From assembly GCF_018742245.1 (NCBI RefSeq), contig NZ_CP036132.1, positions 801,001 through 865,000 of the forward strand: DNA of 64,000 nucleotides, written 5' to 3'. A program made the position numbers and the translations under genes. The notes below the pieces were generated by a model, which was not told the origin of the DNA, did no database searches, and saw only the letters and a program-made list of their open reading frames with translations. This document shows, one piece after another, positions 51,821 through 60,918 of this stretch; position 1 is the stretch's first letter, and each line of letters opens with the position of its first letter. The DNA comes from Bacillus mycoides. Lineage in GTDB: Bacteria > Bacillota > Bacilli > Bacillales > Bacillaceae_G.

Positions 51821-52301
51821 GTGAGAAAAATTCCAGCTTAGTAAAATGAAAACTAAATCGGTATCAACTGTATAGTTCTGTTTTAACCCGGGATGGGGCA
51901 AGAAAAAGGAACTAACCGCTCCTATGCAAGGCTAGATGCTCTCTCCAATCCAAAAAAGAGAGGCTTTTAAACGAAAATATAATTAAAGTAAGAAAAATTC
52001 CAGCTTAGTAAAATGAAAACTAAATCGGTATTAACTGTATAGTTCTGTTTTAACCCGGGATGGGGCAAAAAAAGGAACTAACCGCGTCTACGCAAGGCTA
52101 GATGCTCTCTTCAATCTAAAAAAGAGAGGCTTTTAAACGAAAATATAATTAAAGTGAGAAAAATTTCAGCTTAGTAATATAAAACCTAAAAAGGCATCAG
52201 CTGTATAGTTCTGTTTTAGCCCGGGATGGGACAGAAAAAGGAACTAACCGCTCCTATGCAAGGCTAGATGCTCTCTTCAACCTAAAAAAAGAGGCTTTTT
52301 A
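51821..52301 (+). repeat. Three tandem ~167-bp units, possibly repeated small RNA genes
   Basis: Units start at 51821, 51988 and 52154. Each contains GAAAAATTCCAGCTTAGTAA, TGTATAGTTCTGTTTTAACC, CCGGGATGGG, GGAACTAACCGCTCCTATGC, AAGGCTAGATGCTCTCT and ends in a CTCTCT/AGAGAG hairpin followed by GCTTTT. Units 1 and 2 are nearly identical; unit 3 is more diverged. There is no open frame through the array. The 3' hairpin plus T run in each unit suggests three separately terminated RNAs. It is next to a forespore gene, so a sporulation RNA is possible but not shown. Confidence 0.7.
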
Positions 52302-52336
52302 ATTGTTTTTAAACGCCAACGTATGGAGGAATAACG

Positions 52337-52582
52337 ATGGGAATTTGCCCGCTTTGCAACGCGCTAGAATCACAAACATATTCTTGTCAAAATTGCCAAG
52401 GAATACTCCAAGATTATGGGAAAGCTGTAGATTACATAGATGATTACAGTGCATATATGGATCAGGAATTATTAAGTGCGGTAGATGGTTTAACACATAA
52501 TAATTCAAATGAGTACTGCAATCATATTTTTTATTGCGGAGTATGTAATGTGGAAACGGAAGTTGTAGTGAAGTTTGTATAA
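52337..52582 (+). CDS. Small zinc-ribbon-like protein
   Basis: This 81-residue protein has paired cysteines: CPLC at 4-7 and CQNCQG at 17-22 in the N-terminal half, and C60/C66/C69 near the end (FYCGVCN). It may bind one or two zinc ions. Start ATG follows ATGGAGGAA. The TAA stop lies in the ATAAA edge of a bcr1-like repeat. No family recognised. It sits between the tandem array and yheD; possible sporulation role only by position. Confidence 0.65.
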   Translation: MGICPLCNALESQTYSCQNCQGILQDYGKAVDYIDDYSAYMDQELLSAVDGLTHNNSNEYCNHIFYCGVCNVETEVVVKFV

Positions 52583-52735
52583 AGTGAAACTTTAATCAGT
52601 GGGGGTTTTGTTCATCCCCCACTGATTATTAGTTGAACCAATCGGGCGTTTACGGGCAGTTGATCTCCCACCTAACTTCTTTGCTCCAGCCGAATTTTGA
52701 GGTGGGAGTTTTACTGCCCGTTAATGCGGGATAAA
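52579..52735. repeat. bcr1-like mobile repeat, full length, reverse orientation
   Basis: This 157-bp copy has perfect ATAAA duplications at both edges. It contains AATCAGTGGGGG / CCCCCACTGATT, ACGGGCAGTTGATCTCCCAC and CTGCCCGTTAATGCGGG. The left edge forms the stop codon of the zinc-ribbon gene. Confidence 0.88.
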
Positions 52736-52738
52736 TAG

Positions 52739-52776
52739 AAAACTTCCACCTTATGAGTGAGGTGGAAGTTTTTGTA
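52739..52776. terminator. Hairpin overlapping the 3' end of yheD
   Basis: AAAACTTCCACCT and its complement, with T runs on both sides; the last codons of the minus-strand gene lie inside it. Confidence 0.7.
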
Positions 52777-54211
52777 TTTGTATTTGTGAGTTAATCATAG
52801 GGGACGGAATATTTCCGGTGTTAGGTGCAGTATTCGATTGGATTTGAGATGTTTTTTCTTTCGGACCGCACAAAGAATGTTCAGTTAAATAGATGGCATA
52901 TTCATAAAATAATTGGCGCGTAAGTTCACTTTGTTCTTTTAACTTTTCATCTTGGAATACAGTTCGCCCCGGTTTAGAATTTGCTTCAAATAGCCACGGA
53001 TTTTCCGCGGTGTCTAAACCAATGTCAAAACCAATTTCTCCAATGTTTCCGGTTACTTGTTGGTCGAGTGCATAACTGATTTGTAAGGCTGTTTGTTTTA
53101 GTTTATTTTCAATTTGAACTTGCTTTGTTGAATCAGGAAACAGTTCCTGAAGTAATTTCGTATCACCACCGCTATTTACATGAGTTGTTAAGCTACCTTT
53201 GCCGGCGATTTTTGCGACGATTGCACTGACGACCCAATTACCAAAATGATTTTTATTGGTATGAATGCGAAAATCGACGTGTTGCCCTTCGAAGCGGAGC
53301 AGTGAGATACCTTGTTGTACGATAAACTTTTTTAAATCATGTCCTTTTAACACATGGTTAAGAAGTGCTTCTAATGATTGATACTTTCTTAGTTTATTTT
53401 GTTCATTTTCACGATAACGACAATAGTAGCAATTATCAGTTTGAGAATAGAGTATTTGATGAATATTTCTTCCGAAGCTACCGTGTATTGGTTTCATATA
53501 AATGTACTTATACGTACCGAGAAGTCGTTCTACTTGTTCAAAATGTTGAAATACTTCTGTATTTGGTAAGAATGGTTTAATTGAATCATCTTTCATTAAA
53601 AGTTGATGCACTTCCCATTTATTGAAAAATCCCGGATTAAACCACGGAATCGCATAGTCGCTTTCTAAACGTTTTTTTGCTCTTACGATAGGTTTGTAAT
53701 TTTCTGCTTGCCGATTTGGTAAACGGTCGTAAATGACATTTGGTAAAGGGACTTTGTTTTTTACCCATTTGCTTTCTTGAAAGAAGTACCCTTCAATTGT
53801 TTCCTCTTCCCAGTTTATATGTTGAATGCCAAAGACAAATACAAAGGGCTGCAATGTGAATGGTGGTGTTAGTAACTCGCCGAGAGAGATGGAACGATTC
53901 CCTAAAGGAGAATTAGAATCATCGTTAAAGCCAGTTGTGAAAATCCCGATTAATGGACCGAAAACAATGGTTTGATTTTGTATGAAGGCATGGATTGTTG
54001 ATGAATGCGGTAGTAAAAGTTTAGCTGCAATTTGTTCTCCAATAATGATTTCTCGAGTGAATGAATAATGAATTTTAATACTCTCACATGTAATATAACG
54101 TAAGCCAAAGGAAAGGGATGTAATTGGTGGTGTAATAGAAAAAACGTAAGGTAAAGTAATACTATTTGGATTCTCATCTGAAATACTTAATGTATATATG
54201 TGCTCTTTCAA
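52751..54211 (-). CDS. yheD: Endospore coat-associated ATP-grasp protein YheD
   Basis: This 486-residue YheC/YheD-family protein uses a TTG start after AAAGGAGGA. An N-terminal all-beta part (1-170) precedes an ATP-grasp-like half (about 195-440) with MKPIHGSFGRNIHQI, a lysine/glycine loop, and GEIGFDIGLDTAENPWLFEA / NSKPGR near 400-425, matching the Mg-binding end of ATP-grasp enzymes. B. subtilis YheD forms rings around the forespore and depends on sigma-E and SpoIVA. The ligand is unknown. Confidence 0.85.
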   Translation of the reverse strand: MKEHIYTLSISDENPNSITLPYVFSITPPITSLSFGLRYITCESIKIHYSFTREIIIGEQIAAKLLLPHSSTIHAFIQNQTIVFGPLIGIFTTGFNDDSNSPLGNRSISLGELLTPPFTLQPFVFVFGIQHINWEEETIEGYFFQESKWVKNKVPLPNVIYDRLPNRQAENYKPIVRAKKRLESDYAIPWFNPGFFNKWEVHQLLMKDDSIKPFLPNTEVFQHFEQVERLLGTYKYIYMKPIHGSFGRNIHQILYSQTDNCYYCRYRENEQNKLRKYQSLEALLNHVLKGHDLKKFIVQQGISLLRFEGQHVDFRIHTNKNHFGNWVVSAIVAKIAGKGSLTTHVNSGGDTKLLQELFPDSTKQVQIENKLKQTALQISYALDQQVTGNIGEIGFDIGLDTAENPWLFEANSKPGRTVFQDEKLKEQSELTRQLFYEYAIYLTEHSLCGPKEKTSQIQSNTAPNTGNIPSPMINSQIQIQKLPPHS

Positions 54212-54230
54212 CGGGGATTTCCTCCTTTCG

Positions 54231-55283
54231 TTATGGTGTAAATCGGCTAAACTTTAATGGACCATGAAAAATTTGTTCAGCGAGTTCGTCGTTGTACCTA
54301 GTATAAACTTCGTAAGACGGCATCGTATTGACGTACATAAGCCAAATGGCACCTTTTTGATCCATAATGGTAGAAAGCTCTAATTCAAATAATGACGAAT
54401 AGGACTGATCGAGTGTTTTAAACACTTCATTTACAACATCATGTAAAGCATCTTTCAATAATTGAACACCAGTTGAAGAAAGCAAATATTTAATTTTGGA
54501 AAATGGATGTAACATGGACCGCTCTGTTACTGAAAGTAAAAATTGCGCTGGGAATGAAGACTTTTGTATGAATTGACCGAGTACTTCCCAATTCTGTTCT
54601 TTGTTTTTTTGCATAATGGTTCGAATATGAATTGGATATGATAGTTGATTTGGAGGTTGTAACATTGGATGGATCATATAATGGGATGAGTGTACGTTCG
54701 ATTTGCACCATGATATAAAGTCATCTGTCCGTTTGAACTTAGTAGAAGTACAATGCTGTTCATTTATTGTATCGATATGAAATGTTTTATGTTTGTAAGT
54801 GACTCGATATAAACTTTCATTAGAGTGTATATTGATAGGACGTATAACAATATCTCTTGTTTCTAGTAGTAATTTGAAAATTCCTTGGACCGTTCCTTTT
54901 TTTATTTTTGGAATGTAAGGAGAAAGACGTTTATTAGTAAGAAAAAGATTGTGTAAATCACTTGGATTAATAAGAGTGTTATTTAAAAAAGTAGTCGAGG
55001 AACGTTTGCGTAATGAATGAATAATCGATTTTGCTTGTTGGAATGCTTTATCCTCCTTGAAATGACAGCGATCATATATATATGAAGGAATGGGAAAGGT
55101 TTGATCTATCCAATTTCCTGTATCTGTATCGTAAATAAGACCAGAAACAAGATCTGTCTTTGAATCAATGCTAAACGGTGTGAATTGGGCAACGACGTTA
55201 TGATAAAGACGAGCTCGCTTAGCGATTTCGGTGTAATACATTTGCTCGTGATGAAATTTAGAAGTTAAAAGACCAAGAACCAA
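54231..55283 (-). CDS. yheC: Endospore coat-associated ATP-grasp protein YheC
   Basis: This protein of about 350 residues is a paralogue of YheD. TTG 55283 is preferred because AAAGGAG lies 8 bases upstream (a GTG at 55292 is too close). The IYDRCHFKEDKAFQQAKSII region aligns with YheD IYDRLPNRQAENYKPI. The C-terminal ATP-grasp-like half has FELELSTIMDQKGAIWLMYV / NTMPSYE. The catalytic GxxGR segment is weaker than in YheD. It lies 19 bases before yheD and is presumably co-transcribed in the mother cell. Confidence 0.82.
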   Translation of the reverse strand: MVLGLLTSKFHHEQMYYTEIAKRARLYHNVVAQFTPFSIDSKTDLVSGLIYDTDTGNWIDQTFPIPSYIYDRCHFKEDKAFQQAKSIIHSLRKRSSTTFLNNTLINPSDLHNLFLTNKRLSPYIPKIKKGTVQGIFKLLLETRDIVIRPINIHSNESLYRVTYKHKTFHIDTINEQHCTSTKFKRTDDFISWCKSNVHSSHYMIHPMLQPPNQLSYPIHIRTIMQKNKEQNWEVLGQFIQKSSFPAQFLLSVTERSMLHPFSKIKYLLSSTGVQLLKDALHDVVNEVFKTLDQSYSSLFELELSTIMDQKGAIWLMYVNTMPSYEVYTRYNDELAEQIFHGPLKFSRFTP

Positions 55284-55417
55284 CGAAATCACTCCTTTAT
55301 TAACAGGATGTTTGCATAATAGGCGAAGCTATATATTGCAAATACATTTTTATACCATTATACTTTTGTCCGTATGATGATATGCTATAGTTTTGGAGAA
55401 GTGAAAGGTTGATTATG

Positions 55418-56554
55418 ATGAATATATGGTTGAATATGTTAACAACGACAGGACTCGGGGCGATTATTGGAGGGTACACGAATCATTTAGCAATAAAAAT
55501 GTTATTCCGTCCTCATCGTCCGATTTATATTGGGAAGTTTCAAGTTCCATTTACGCCAGGGTTAATTCCGAAGCGCCGCGATGAGCTTGCTGTTCAATTA
55601 GGGAAAATGGTTGTAGAACATTTGTTAACACCAGAAGGAATCGGAAAGAAATTAACAAATGAAGAGTTTCAAGCTAGTTTAATTCGCTGGGCACAAGTGG
55701 AAGTTGATAAAGTAATTACGAATGAACAGTCGTTACGGGATATGTTAGAAAAATGGAATTTAGAACATGTAGAAGAAGAGGCGATCGGGAAAATCGAACA
55801 TGTTATTACAGAAAAAATTCATGCATTTTTAGCAGAGTACTATACATATACATGGGAACAGGCTTTACCTCATTCTGTTCATGAAAAAATAGAGAATACG
55901 ATTCCGAATGTAGCATCTTTTATTTTGAAAAGAGGAATTAGCTTTTTTGAAAGTGAAGAAGGAAAGGCACGCCTTTCAAAAATGATTGACGACTTTTTCG
56001 CTTCTCGCGGGACACTACTTAATTTAGTCGGTATGTTTTTAGGGAATGTAAGTTTAGTGGATCGTGTGCAGCCGGAAGTAATTAAGTTTTTAGGACAAGA
56101 TGGAACAGAGCGGCTTTTAACTGATGTACTGCAAAAAGAGTGGGAAAAGTTAAAAGGAAGAGACGTACAAGAATTAGAAACGTTTGTAGAGAAAGAAATG
56201 ATTGTGAGCTCCATATTGTCAGCTGTTAAAGTAGAGGAAACGGTGAGTAAATTTTTAAACCAATCTGTGCAGAAAGTATGTGAACCAGTTCGAGAAACGG
56301 TTATTGAAAAAGTAGTTCCAAGCGCAGTAACGAAAGGCTTGAAGTGGGGAACAGAAAATGTAGAGAGCATACTAAACAATCTACATCTTGCAGAAATTGT
56401 CCAGCAAGAAGTATCTACATTTTCAACAGAGAGACTAGAAGATCTCGTATTGTCCATTACAAAAAATGAGTTGAAAATGATTACGTATTTAGGTGCATTA
56501 TTAGGCGGAATGATTGGACTTATGCAAGGGTTGTTACTTCTGTTCCTTAGGTAA
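55418..56554 (+). CDS. yheB: DUF445 membrane protein YheB
   Basis: This protein of about 378 residues has an N-terminal helix with [20 protein letters not shown] (the DUF445 motif TN-xAI-MLF), a long helical extramembrane region and a C-terminal helix [23 protein letters not shown] 55415 or 55418 follows AAAGG. Function unknown; in B. subtilis it sits in the same yheA-yheB-yheC-yheD order as here. Confidence 0.87.
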   Translation: MNIWLNMLTTTGLGAIIGGYTNHLAIKMLFRPHRPIYIGKFQVPFTPGLIPKRRDELAVQLGKMVVEHLLTPEGIGKKLTNEEFQASLIRWAQVEVDKVITNEQSLRDMLEKWNLEHVEEEAIGKIEHVITEKIHAFLAEYYTYTWEQALPHSVHEKIENTIPNVASFILKRGISFFESEEGKARLSKMIDDFFASRGTLLNLVGMFLGNVSLVDRVQPEVIKFLGQDGTERLLTDVLQKEWEKLKGRDVQELETFVEKEMIVSSILSAVKVEETVSKFLNQSVQKVCEPVRETVIEKVVPSAVTKGLKWGTENVESILNNLHLAEIVQQEVSTFSTERLEDLVLSITKNELKMITYLGALLGGMIGLMQGLLLLFLR

Positions 56555-56644
56555 TAAAGATGAGTACATAGAAATAAAAGTGAAATTTCTTCACATCTCT
56601 TGCATAGTTTGATATGGTAAGAAGAGGTGCCTATGTAAATGCAC

Positions 56645-56682
56645 TTAAAAGGCAGTGCGAGCGAAAAGCGCTAGCCTTCTAA
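56645..56682 (+). other. 5' leader hairpin before yheA
   Basis: AAAAGGCAGTGCGAGCG and CGCTAGCCTTCT form an imperfect stem with AAAA loop just upstream of the yheA ribosome site. Possible mRNA stabiliser or translation control element. Confidence 0.4.
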
Positions 56683-56697
56683 AGGAGGAAAAATAAA

Positions 56698-57054
56698 ATG
56701 ACAAAAAACATTCATGATGTTGCATATGAATTACAAAAAGCAATTGCTGAAAACGAAGATTTCCAAACATTAAAAGCAAGCTACGCAGCAGTACAAGGAG
56801 ATGCAGAGTCAAAGAACTTATTCGAAGAGTTCCGCACGATGCAACTTGGCCTACAACAAAAAATGATGCAAGGTCAAGAAATCACTGAAGAAGACAACCA
56901 AAAAGCACAAGAAGTTGTAGCTCGCATTCAACAAGATGCTAAAATCACAAAGTTAATGGAAACTGAGCAACGTTTAAACATCGTTATCACTGACGTTAAC
57001 AAAATTATCATGAAGCCACTTGAAGATTTATATAACGCGCAACAACAAGCTTAA
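56698..57054 (+). CDS. yheA: YlbF/YmcA-family protein YheA (UPF0342)
   Basis: This 118-residue helical protein starts [20 protein letters not shown], with [20 protein letters not shown] and the C-terminal helix. YlbF/YmcA relatives form the Y complex that affects RNase Y; YheA itself is uncharacterised. It has an AAAGGAGGA site. High Gln codon use (CAA) and strong signals suggest good expression. Confidence 0.88.
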   Translation: MTKNIHDVAYELQKAIAENEDFQTLKASYAAVQGDAESKNLFEEFRTMQLGLQQKMMQGQEITEEDNQKAQEVVARIQQDAKITKLMETEQRLNIVITDVNKIIMKPLEDLYNAQQQA

Positions 57055-57059
57055 TGATA

Positions 57060-57093
57060 GAAGACGCTCCTACTATAGGGGCGTTTTTTTTAT
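57060..57093 (+). terminator. Terminator of yheA
   Basis: GACGCTCC pairs with GGGGCGTT around a short loop, eight T residues follow. Confidence 0.8.
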
Positions 57094-57107
57094 TTTCTAC
57101 CATTAAG

Positions 57108-57266
57108 TTTATCCCGCTATTTGCGGGCAGTAAAACTCTCACCTTAAAATTCGGCTGAAGCAAAGGAGTTAGGTGGGAGATCAACTGCCCGTAAACGCCC
57201 GATTGGTGAGGGCTAATAATCAGTGGGGGATGAACAACACCCCCACTGATTATAGTTTCACTTTAT
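57108..57266. repeat. bcr1-like mobile repeat, full length
   Basis: This 159-bp copy has TTTAT at both edges. It contains CCCGCTATTTGCGGGCAGTA, CACCTTAAAATTCGGCTGAA, ACTGCCCGTAAACGCCCGAT and AATCAGTGGGGG/CCCCCACTGATT. Confidence 0.88.
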
Positions 57267-57698
57267 TAAAGCGCTTTGGGAAAGAAAAACCTGTCTTGAA
57301 CAAGTTATCAACTTGTGTGAGTTTGTTACCTGATCTAGTTCTACTGAAAGTACCGTAGACGCCGCTTGTTGAAATGGCGAAATCACAACCGATTTTTTTC
57401 GTTTAAAGATACGGAACGATGGCTGAATTATCAGGAGAAAACTTAGAGAATGATATCGTGGCCGCGGAAGGTACGGAGTAAAAAGGAATCGAAATTATGT
57501 ATTCTCTATATAAAGAACCGAAGTCTTGTTCAGGCTTCGGTTTTTATCATTGGTTCGTAATCCTCTCGTGAAATTCCCCTATCCAATTTCACCGCAGGCC
57601 TCATTATGTGTAATTTGTAAAATGAAAACTCAATTTTGAAGCAAAAGAAATATAAATTTCTCTCCAAACATATACATCAAAAGGATAGGGGGGATATG
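57267..57698. other. Intergenic region with possible degraded coding remnants
   Basis: Short in-frame pieces of 20-30 residues are interrupted by stops (for example a piece encoding MAELSGENLENDIVAAEGTE at 57418-57477), suggesting decayed coding DNA, but I recognise no family. A hairpin terminator lies at 57513-57546. The ribosome site of the glycosyltransferase gene ends the region. Confidence 0.35.
57513..57546 (+). terminator. Orphan terminator
   Basis: AACCGAAG and CTTCGGTT arms with inner imperfect pairing, followed by T run; no intact gene directly upstream. Confidence 0.65.
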
Positions 57699-58778
57699 AT
57701 GGAAAACTCCATTACTATTAGTTTATGCATGATTGTAAAAGATGAAGAACAGACTATATCAAAATGCTTAGAGTCGGTCAAAAGTGTTGTGGATGAAATT
57801 ATTATTGTAGATACAGGTTCAACAGATGCTACAAAAGAGATTGTGAAGAAGTACGATGCGAAAGTTTATGATTTTCAATGGATTGAAGATTTTTCAGCGG
57901 CACGAAATTTTGCATTTTCTAAAGCTACAAAAGAATATATTCTTTGGTTAGACGCAGATGACATAATAGATACGGATGATGGAAAGAAATTGCTACAGTT
58001 AAAACGTACGTTAGATCGTAGTACGGATGCAGTATCTATGAAATATTATTTAACTTTTGATATAGAAGGAAATCCAACGCATTCTTTAAGGAGATATCGA
58101 TTAGTCAACAGAAGTAAAAATTTTCAGTGGCATGGATTTGTTCATGAATATTTAGAGGTGTATGGAAATCTTATAAATAGTGATGTAGGGGTAAGTCATA
58201 AAAAAGAAAAAGCATATACTAATCGTAATTTGAAAATATATGAAAAACATCTTGAGAGTGGAAAAGAATTTAGTCCCCGTGATGTGTACTATTATGCAAA
58301 TGAATGTAAGGATCACAGATTATATGATAAGGCTGTTAATTGGTATTCAAGGTTTTTAGATGAAGAAAAGGGTTGGGTTGAAGATAATATTCAAGCTTGT
58401 TTAAAAAGAGCCGAATGTTATTTTGAGTTGGGGGACTTGAAAAAATCTATCCATTCTTGTTTACAATCATTTATGTATGACACACCTAGAGGAGAACTTT
58501 GTTGCCACCTAGGACGTGTATTTTTGCAACAAAGTGAATATGCCAAAGCAATATATTGGTACCATGCAGCAATTGACGGACCGCGATCAAAAGATTCTCC
58601 ATTTGTCCGGGAAGAGTGTCATACATGGTTGCCGCATATTCAACTATGTATTTGTTATGATCGAATAAAAGAATATGAAAAGGCAATTTATCACAACGAA
58701 CAAGCTGCACAGTTCATACCTAATAATCCAAGTATTGAATATAATAGAAAATATTTTGATGGTTTATTTAAAAAATAG
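57699..58778 (+). CDS. GT2 glycosyltransferase with C-terminal TPR region (SunS-like architecture)
   Basis: This 359-residue protein starts at MENSITISLCMIVKDEEQTI; ATG 57699 is 5 bases after AGGGGGG. The GT-A domain (1-230) has IIIVDTGSTDATKEIV, the DxD-type WLDADDIID (about 91-99) and WHGFVHEYL. The C-terminal part (about 190-359) has helical TPR-like repeats with YYANECKDHRLYDKAVNWYS. Such enzymes glycosylate peptides or surface glycans. Low GC and adjacency to a second glycosyltransferase suggest an acquired glycan or exosporium-glycosylation pair. Confidence 0.82.
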   Translation: MENSITISLCMIVKDEEQTISKCLESVKSVVDEIIIVDTGSTDATKEIVKKYDAKVYDFQWIEDFSAARNFAFSKATKEYILWLDADDIIDTDDGKKLLQLKRTLDRSTDAVSMKYYLTFDIEGNPTHSLRRYRLVNRSKNFQWHGFVHEYLEVYGNLINSDVGVSHKKEKAYTNRNLKIYEKHLESGKEFSPRDVYYYANECKDHRLYDKAVNWYSRFLDEEKGWVEDNIQACLKRAECYFELGDLKKSIHSCLQSFMYDTPRGELCCHLGRVFLQQSEYAKAIYWYHAAIDGPRSKDSPFVREECHTWLPHIQLCICYDRIKEYEKAIYHNEQAAQFIPNNPSIEYNRKYFDGLFKK

Positions 58779-58828
58779 TATTTAATAATACTAGATAATT
58801 ATTTCGGTTGCTGAGAGGAGTCTGATTC

Positions 58829-59941
58829 ATGCTCACAAGTATAATTATATTAACTCATAATCAATTACAATACACAAAAGAATGCATCCAAAGTATTAGA
58901 ACTTATACAGTGGAACAAGAGTATGAGTTAATAGTTGTGGACAATGCATCAACAGATGGTACTGTAGAATGGTTACAAAAACAATCGGATATTATACTAG
59001 TGGAAAATGCAGAAAATATGGGTTTTCCAAAGGGATGCAACCAGGGAATTAAAAAGGCAAAAGGTGATAATATTCTATTATTAAATAATGATGTGGTCGT
59101 AACTAAAAATTGGTTAAGAAACTTAATTCGGTGTTTGTATGAAAACGAAGATACTGGAGCTGTAGGACCCGTCACTAATAATGCTGCTTACTATACTGCT
59201 ATACAAACCTTTTATAAGGATATTCAAGGGATGCAGAATTTTGCAACTTTATATAATCAAAGTGATAAAAATAAATGGGAAGAACGTATGAAATTAATAG
59301 GATTTTGTATGCTTATAAAAAAATCAGTGTTAGATGAAGTTGGAGTATTAGATGAACGATTTACACCAGGGAATTATGAAGATGATGATTTGTCGTTAAG
59401 AATTTTTGAAAAGGGATATAAATTGTATTTATGTAAAGATACATTTATTCATCACTATGGAAGTGTATCGTGGAGAGAAGACAGTGTTAACTTTTCCATA
59501 GTTTTACATGCGAATAATATAAAATTTTATGAAAAATGGGGATTTTATGGTGAAAGTTTATACATTCATTATGATTTACTAGCAATTGTAGATCGATTTG
59601 CGCCTGATCAAGTAAATATTCTTCATATAGGAGCTGGATGTGGTGCAACTTTATTAGAAATGAAAAGGCGTTACCCGGCAGTTTCCATATTCGGAGCAGA
59701 AATTAATGAAAAAGCGGCAGCTCTTGCAAATAGGGTAGGCCCTACAACTTCTGGTGAGTATGACAAGTTACATGAGGTGTTTACAGATGAAAAATTCCAG
59801 TACATTCTACTATCACATCCTATTGAGCCGTCGCAATTACCTCATGTCATACAATCTATTTCTCAGCTTTTAACTCCAACAGGAACTTTCATTATGACGA
59901 AATTCAATTTAGATAATTATAATGCATTAAAAAATTCATAA
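58829..59941 (+). CDS. GT2 glycosyltransferase fused to methyltransferase-like domain
   Basis: This 370-residue protein has a rhamnosyl-type GT2 domain (1-240): IIILTHNQLQYTKECIQSIR, VVDNASTDGTVEWL, LLLNNDVVVTKNWL (DxD region as NNDV), NYEDDDLSLRIFEKG. The C-terminal 120 residues contain VNILHIGAGCGATLLEMKRR and FGAEINEKAAALA, a Rossmann methyltransferase-like SAM motif, but they look truncated and may be inactive. It lies 50 bases after the first glycosyltransferase and is probably co-transcribed. Confidence 0.8.
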   Translation: MLTSIIILTHNQLQYTKECIQSIRTYTVEQEYELIVVDNASTDGTVEWLQKQSDIILVENAENMGFPKGCNQGIKKAKGDNILLLNNDVVVTKNWLRNLIRCLYENEDTGAVGPVTNNAAYYTAIQTFYKDIQGMQNFATLYNQSDKNKWEERMKLIGFCMLIKKSVLDEVGVLDERFTPGNYEDDDLSLRIFEKGYKLYLCKDTFIHHYGSVSWREDSVNFSIVLHANNIKFYEKWGFYGESLYIHYDLLAIVDRFAPDQVNILHIGAGCGATLLEMKRRYPAVSIFGAEINEKAAALANRVGPTTSGEYDKLHEVFTDEKFQYILLSHPIEPSQLPHVIQSISQLLTPTGTFIMTKFNLDNYNALKNS

Positions 59942-60030
59942 GAAAATTAATGTTTTTTTAGGTTCCTCTTCGGAGGTGAACTGTATTTGGGGATTTTGGA
60001 GAGGAAATGGTTCCTTCTATATATACAAAA

Positions 60031-60060
60031 CCGAAATCCGAGCCCGGATTTCGGCTTTTC
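60031..60060 (+). terminator. Terminator after glycosyltransferases
   Basis: CCGAAATCCG and its exact complement, 4-base loop, then CTTTTC. Confidence 0.7.
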
Positions 60061-60071
60061 GATGTGTGATG

Positions 60072-60099
60072 AAATACGAAATTACCTTCGTATTTTTGT
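60072..60099 (+). terminator. Second terminator hairpin
   Basis: AAATACGAA and TTCGTATTT arms, 6-base loop, then TTTGTT. Confidence 0.6.
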
Positions 60100-60169
60100 T
60101 AGTTTGGTCACTTGCAAATATACAGGATGGGGCAGTTCAAAGTCAGTGAAACATTATAGGATAGCTCCT

Positions 60170-60784
60170 TTACTTTGAAACACACGGATGCTTTTCATAA
60201 TAAAACCGCCATGGATAGTGAACGGCTTCTTTTGCATAATCAATATTAATACGAGGACCAGCTAGTATGTTATGTGTGGATGATAAATGGCCTTCTTCAG
60301 GAACTAATTCAATATGTAACGTATCACTTTGAAGTGATACGCCGCGCTCTTCTAAAGTGATTCCGAGTGCGCGGCATAGTTTTCCGGGTCCATTTGTTAA
60401 GTTTTTATACTGAGCTTTCGTAATGTCAGTTTTGTTGTAGCGCGCTAGTGTCATGTCTTCGATTCCGTCTACAGGTTCAAGAGCACGAATAAGAACTCCT
60501 TGCGGGGTGCCGATTGGTGCTGTAATTACGTTAAAGCAATGATACATACCGTAAATTAAATATACGTAAGCATGTCCTGGTGCGCCGAACATTACTTCTG
60601 TTCGGTTAGTCCGTCTTCCTCCGTAACTATGAGCGGCCTTATCATCTGGACCTTTGTATGCTTCTACTTCTACAATAATTCCGCTTCGCTTTATGTCGTC
60701 TACAATATGAACGAGTTTATGCCCGAGTAACTTCTTTGCGACCTCTAACGTATCGCCTTCATAAAAAGAAGGTGGTGCCTGCAT
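60170..60784 (-). CDS. 3-methyladenine DNA glycosylase (AAG/MPG family)
   Basis: This 204-residue protein starts [40 protein letters not shown] with the active-site Glu and [20 protein letters not shown] are family signatures; [14 protein letters not shown] completes the DNA-binding surface. It removes alkylated purines in base-excision repair. It has a GGAGATAG ribosome site and stands alone. Confidence 0.93.
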   Translation of the reverse strand: MQAPPSFYEGDTLEVAKKLLGHKLVHIVDDIKRSGIIVEVEAYKGPDDKAAHSYGGRRTNRTEVMFGAPGHAYVYLIYGMYHCFNVITAPIGTPQGVLIRALEPVDGIEDMTLARYNKTDITKAQYKNLTNGPGKLCRALGITLEERGVSLQSDTLHIELVPEEGHLSSTHNILAGPRINIDYAKEAVHYPWRFYYEKHPCVSK

Positions 60785-60918
60785 TGTACTATCTCCTTTG
60801 CTAGTCGTATATGTATATAGTAAACCAAATTTTGAGTAGTAATTCTAACTCGTTCTATTTACTACATTTATTTCATAAATTATGGATAGAGTACAACAGC
60901 GAAGAGGGGGAGTGCGAC

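Larger units (their letters stand above)
59942..60169. other. Intergenic region with three hairpins
   Basis: It contains a GGTTCCTC-TTCG-GAGGTGAAC hairpin (59961-59981) and two terminators listed separately. No credible gene. Confidence 0.5.

Noticed and set aside
51821..52301. Tandem units as a CRISPR array
   Set aside because: Units are about 167 bp and similar throughout, with no short constant repeat and unique spacers, and no cas genes nearby.
55879..56457. 192-residue minus-strand ORF inside yheB
   Set aside because: Serine/threonine-rich antisense shadow of yheB without ribosome site.
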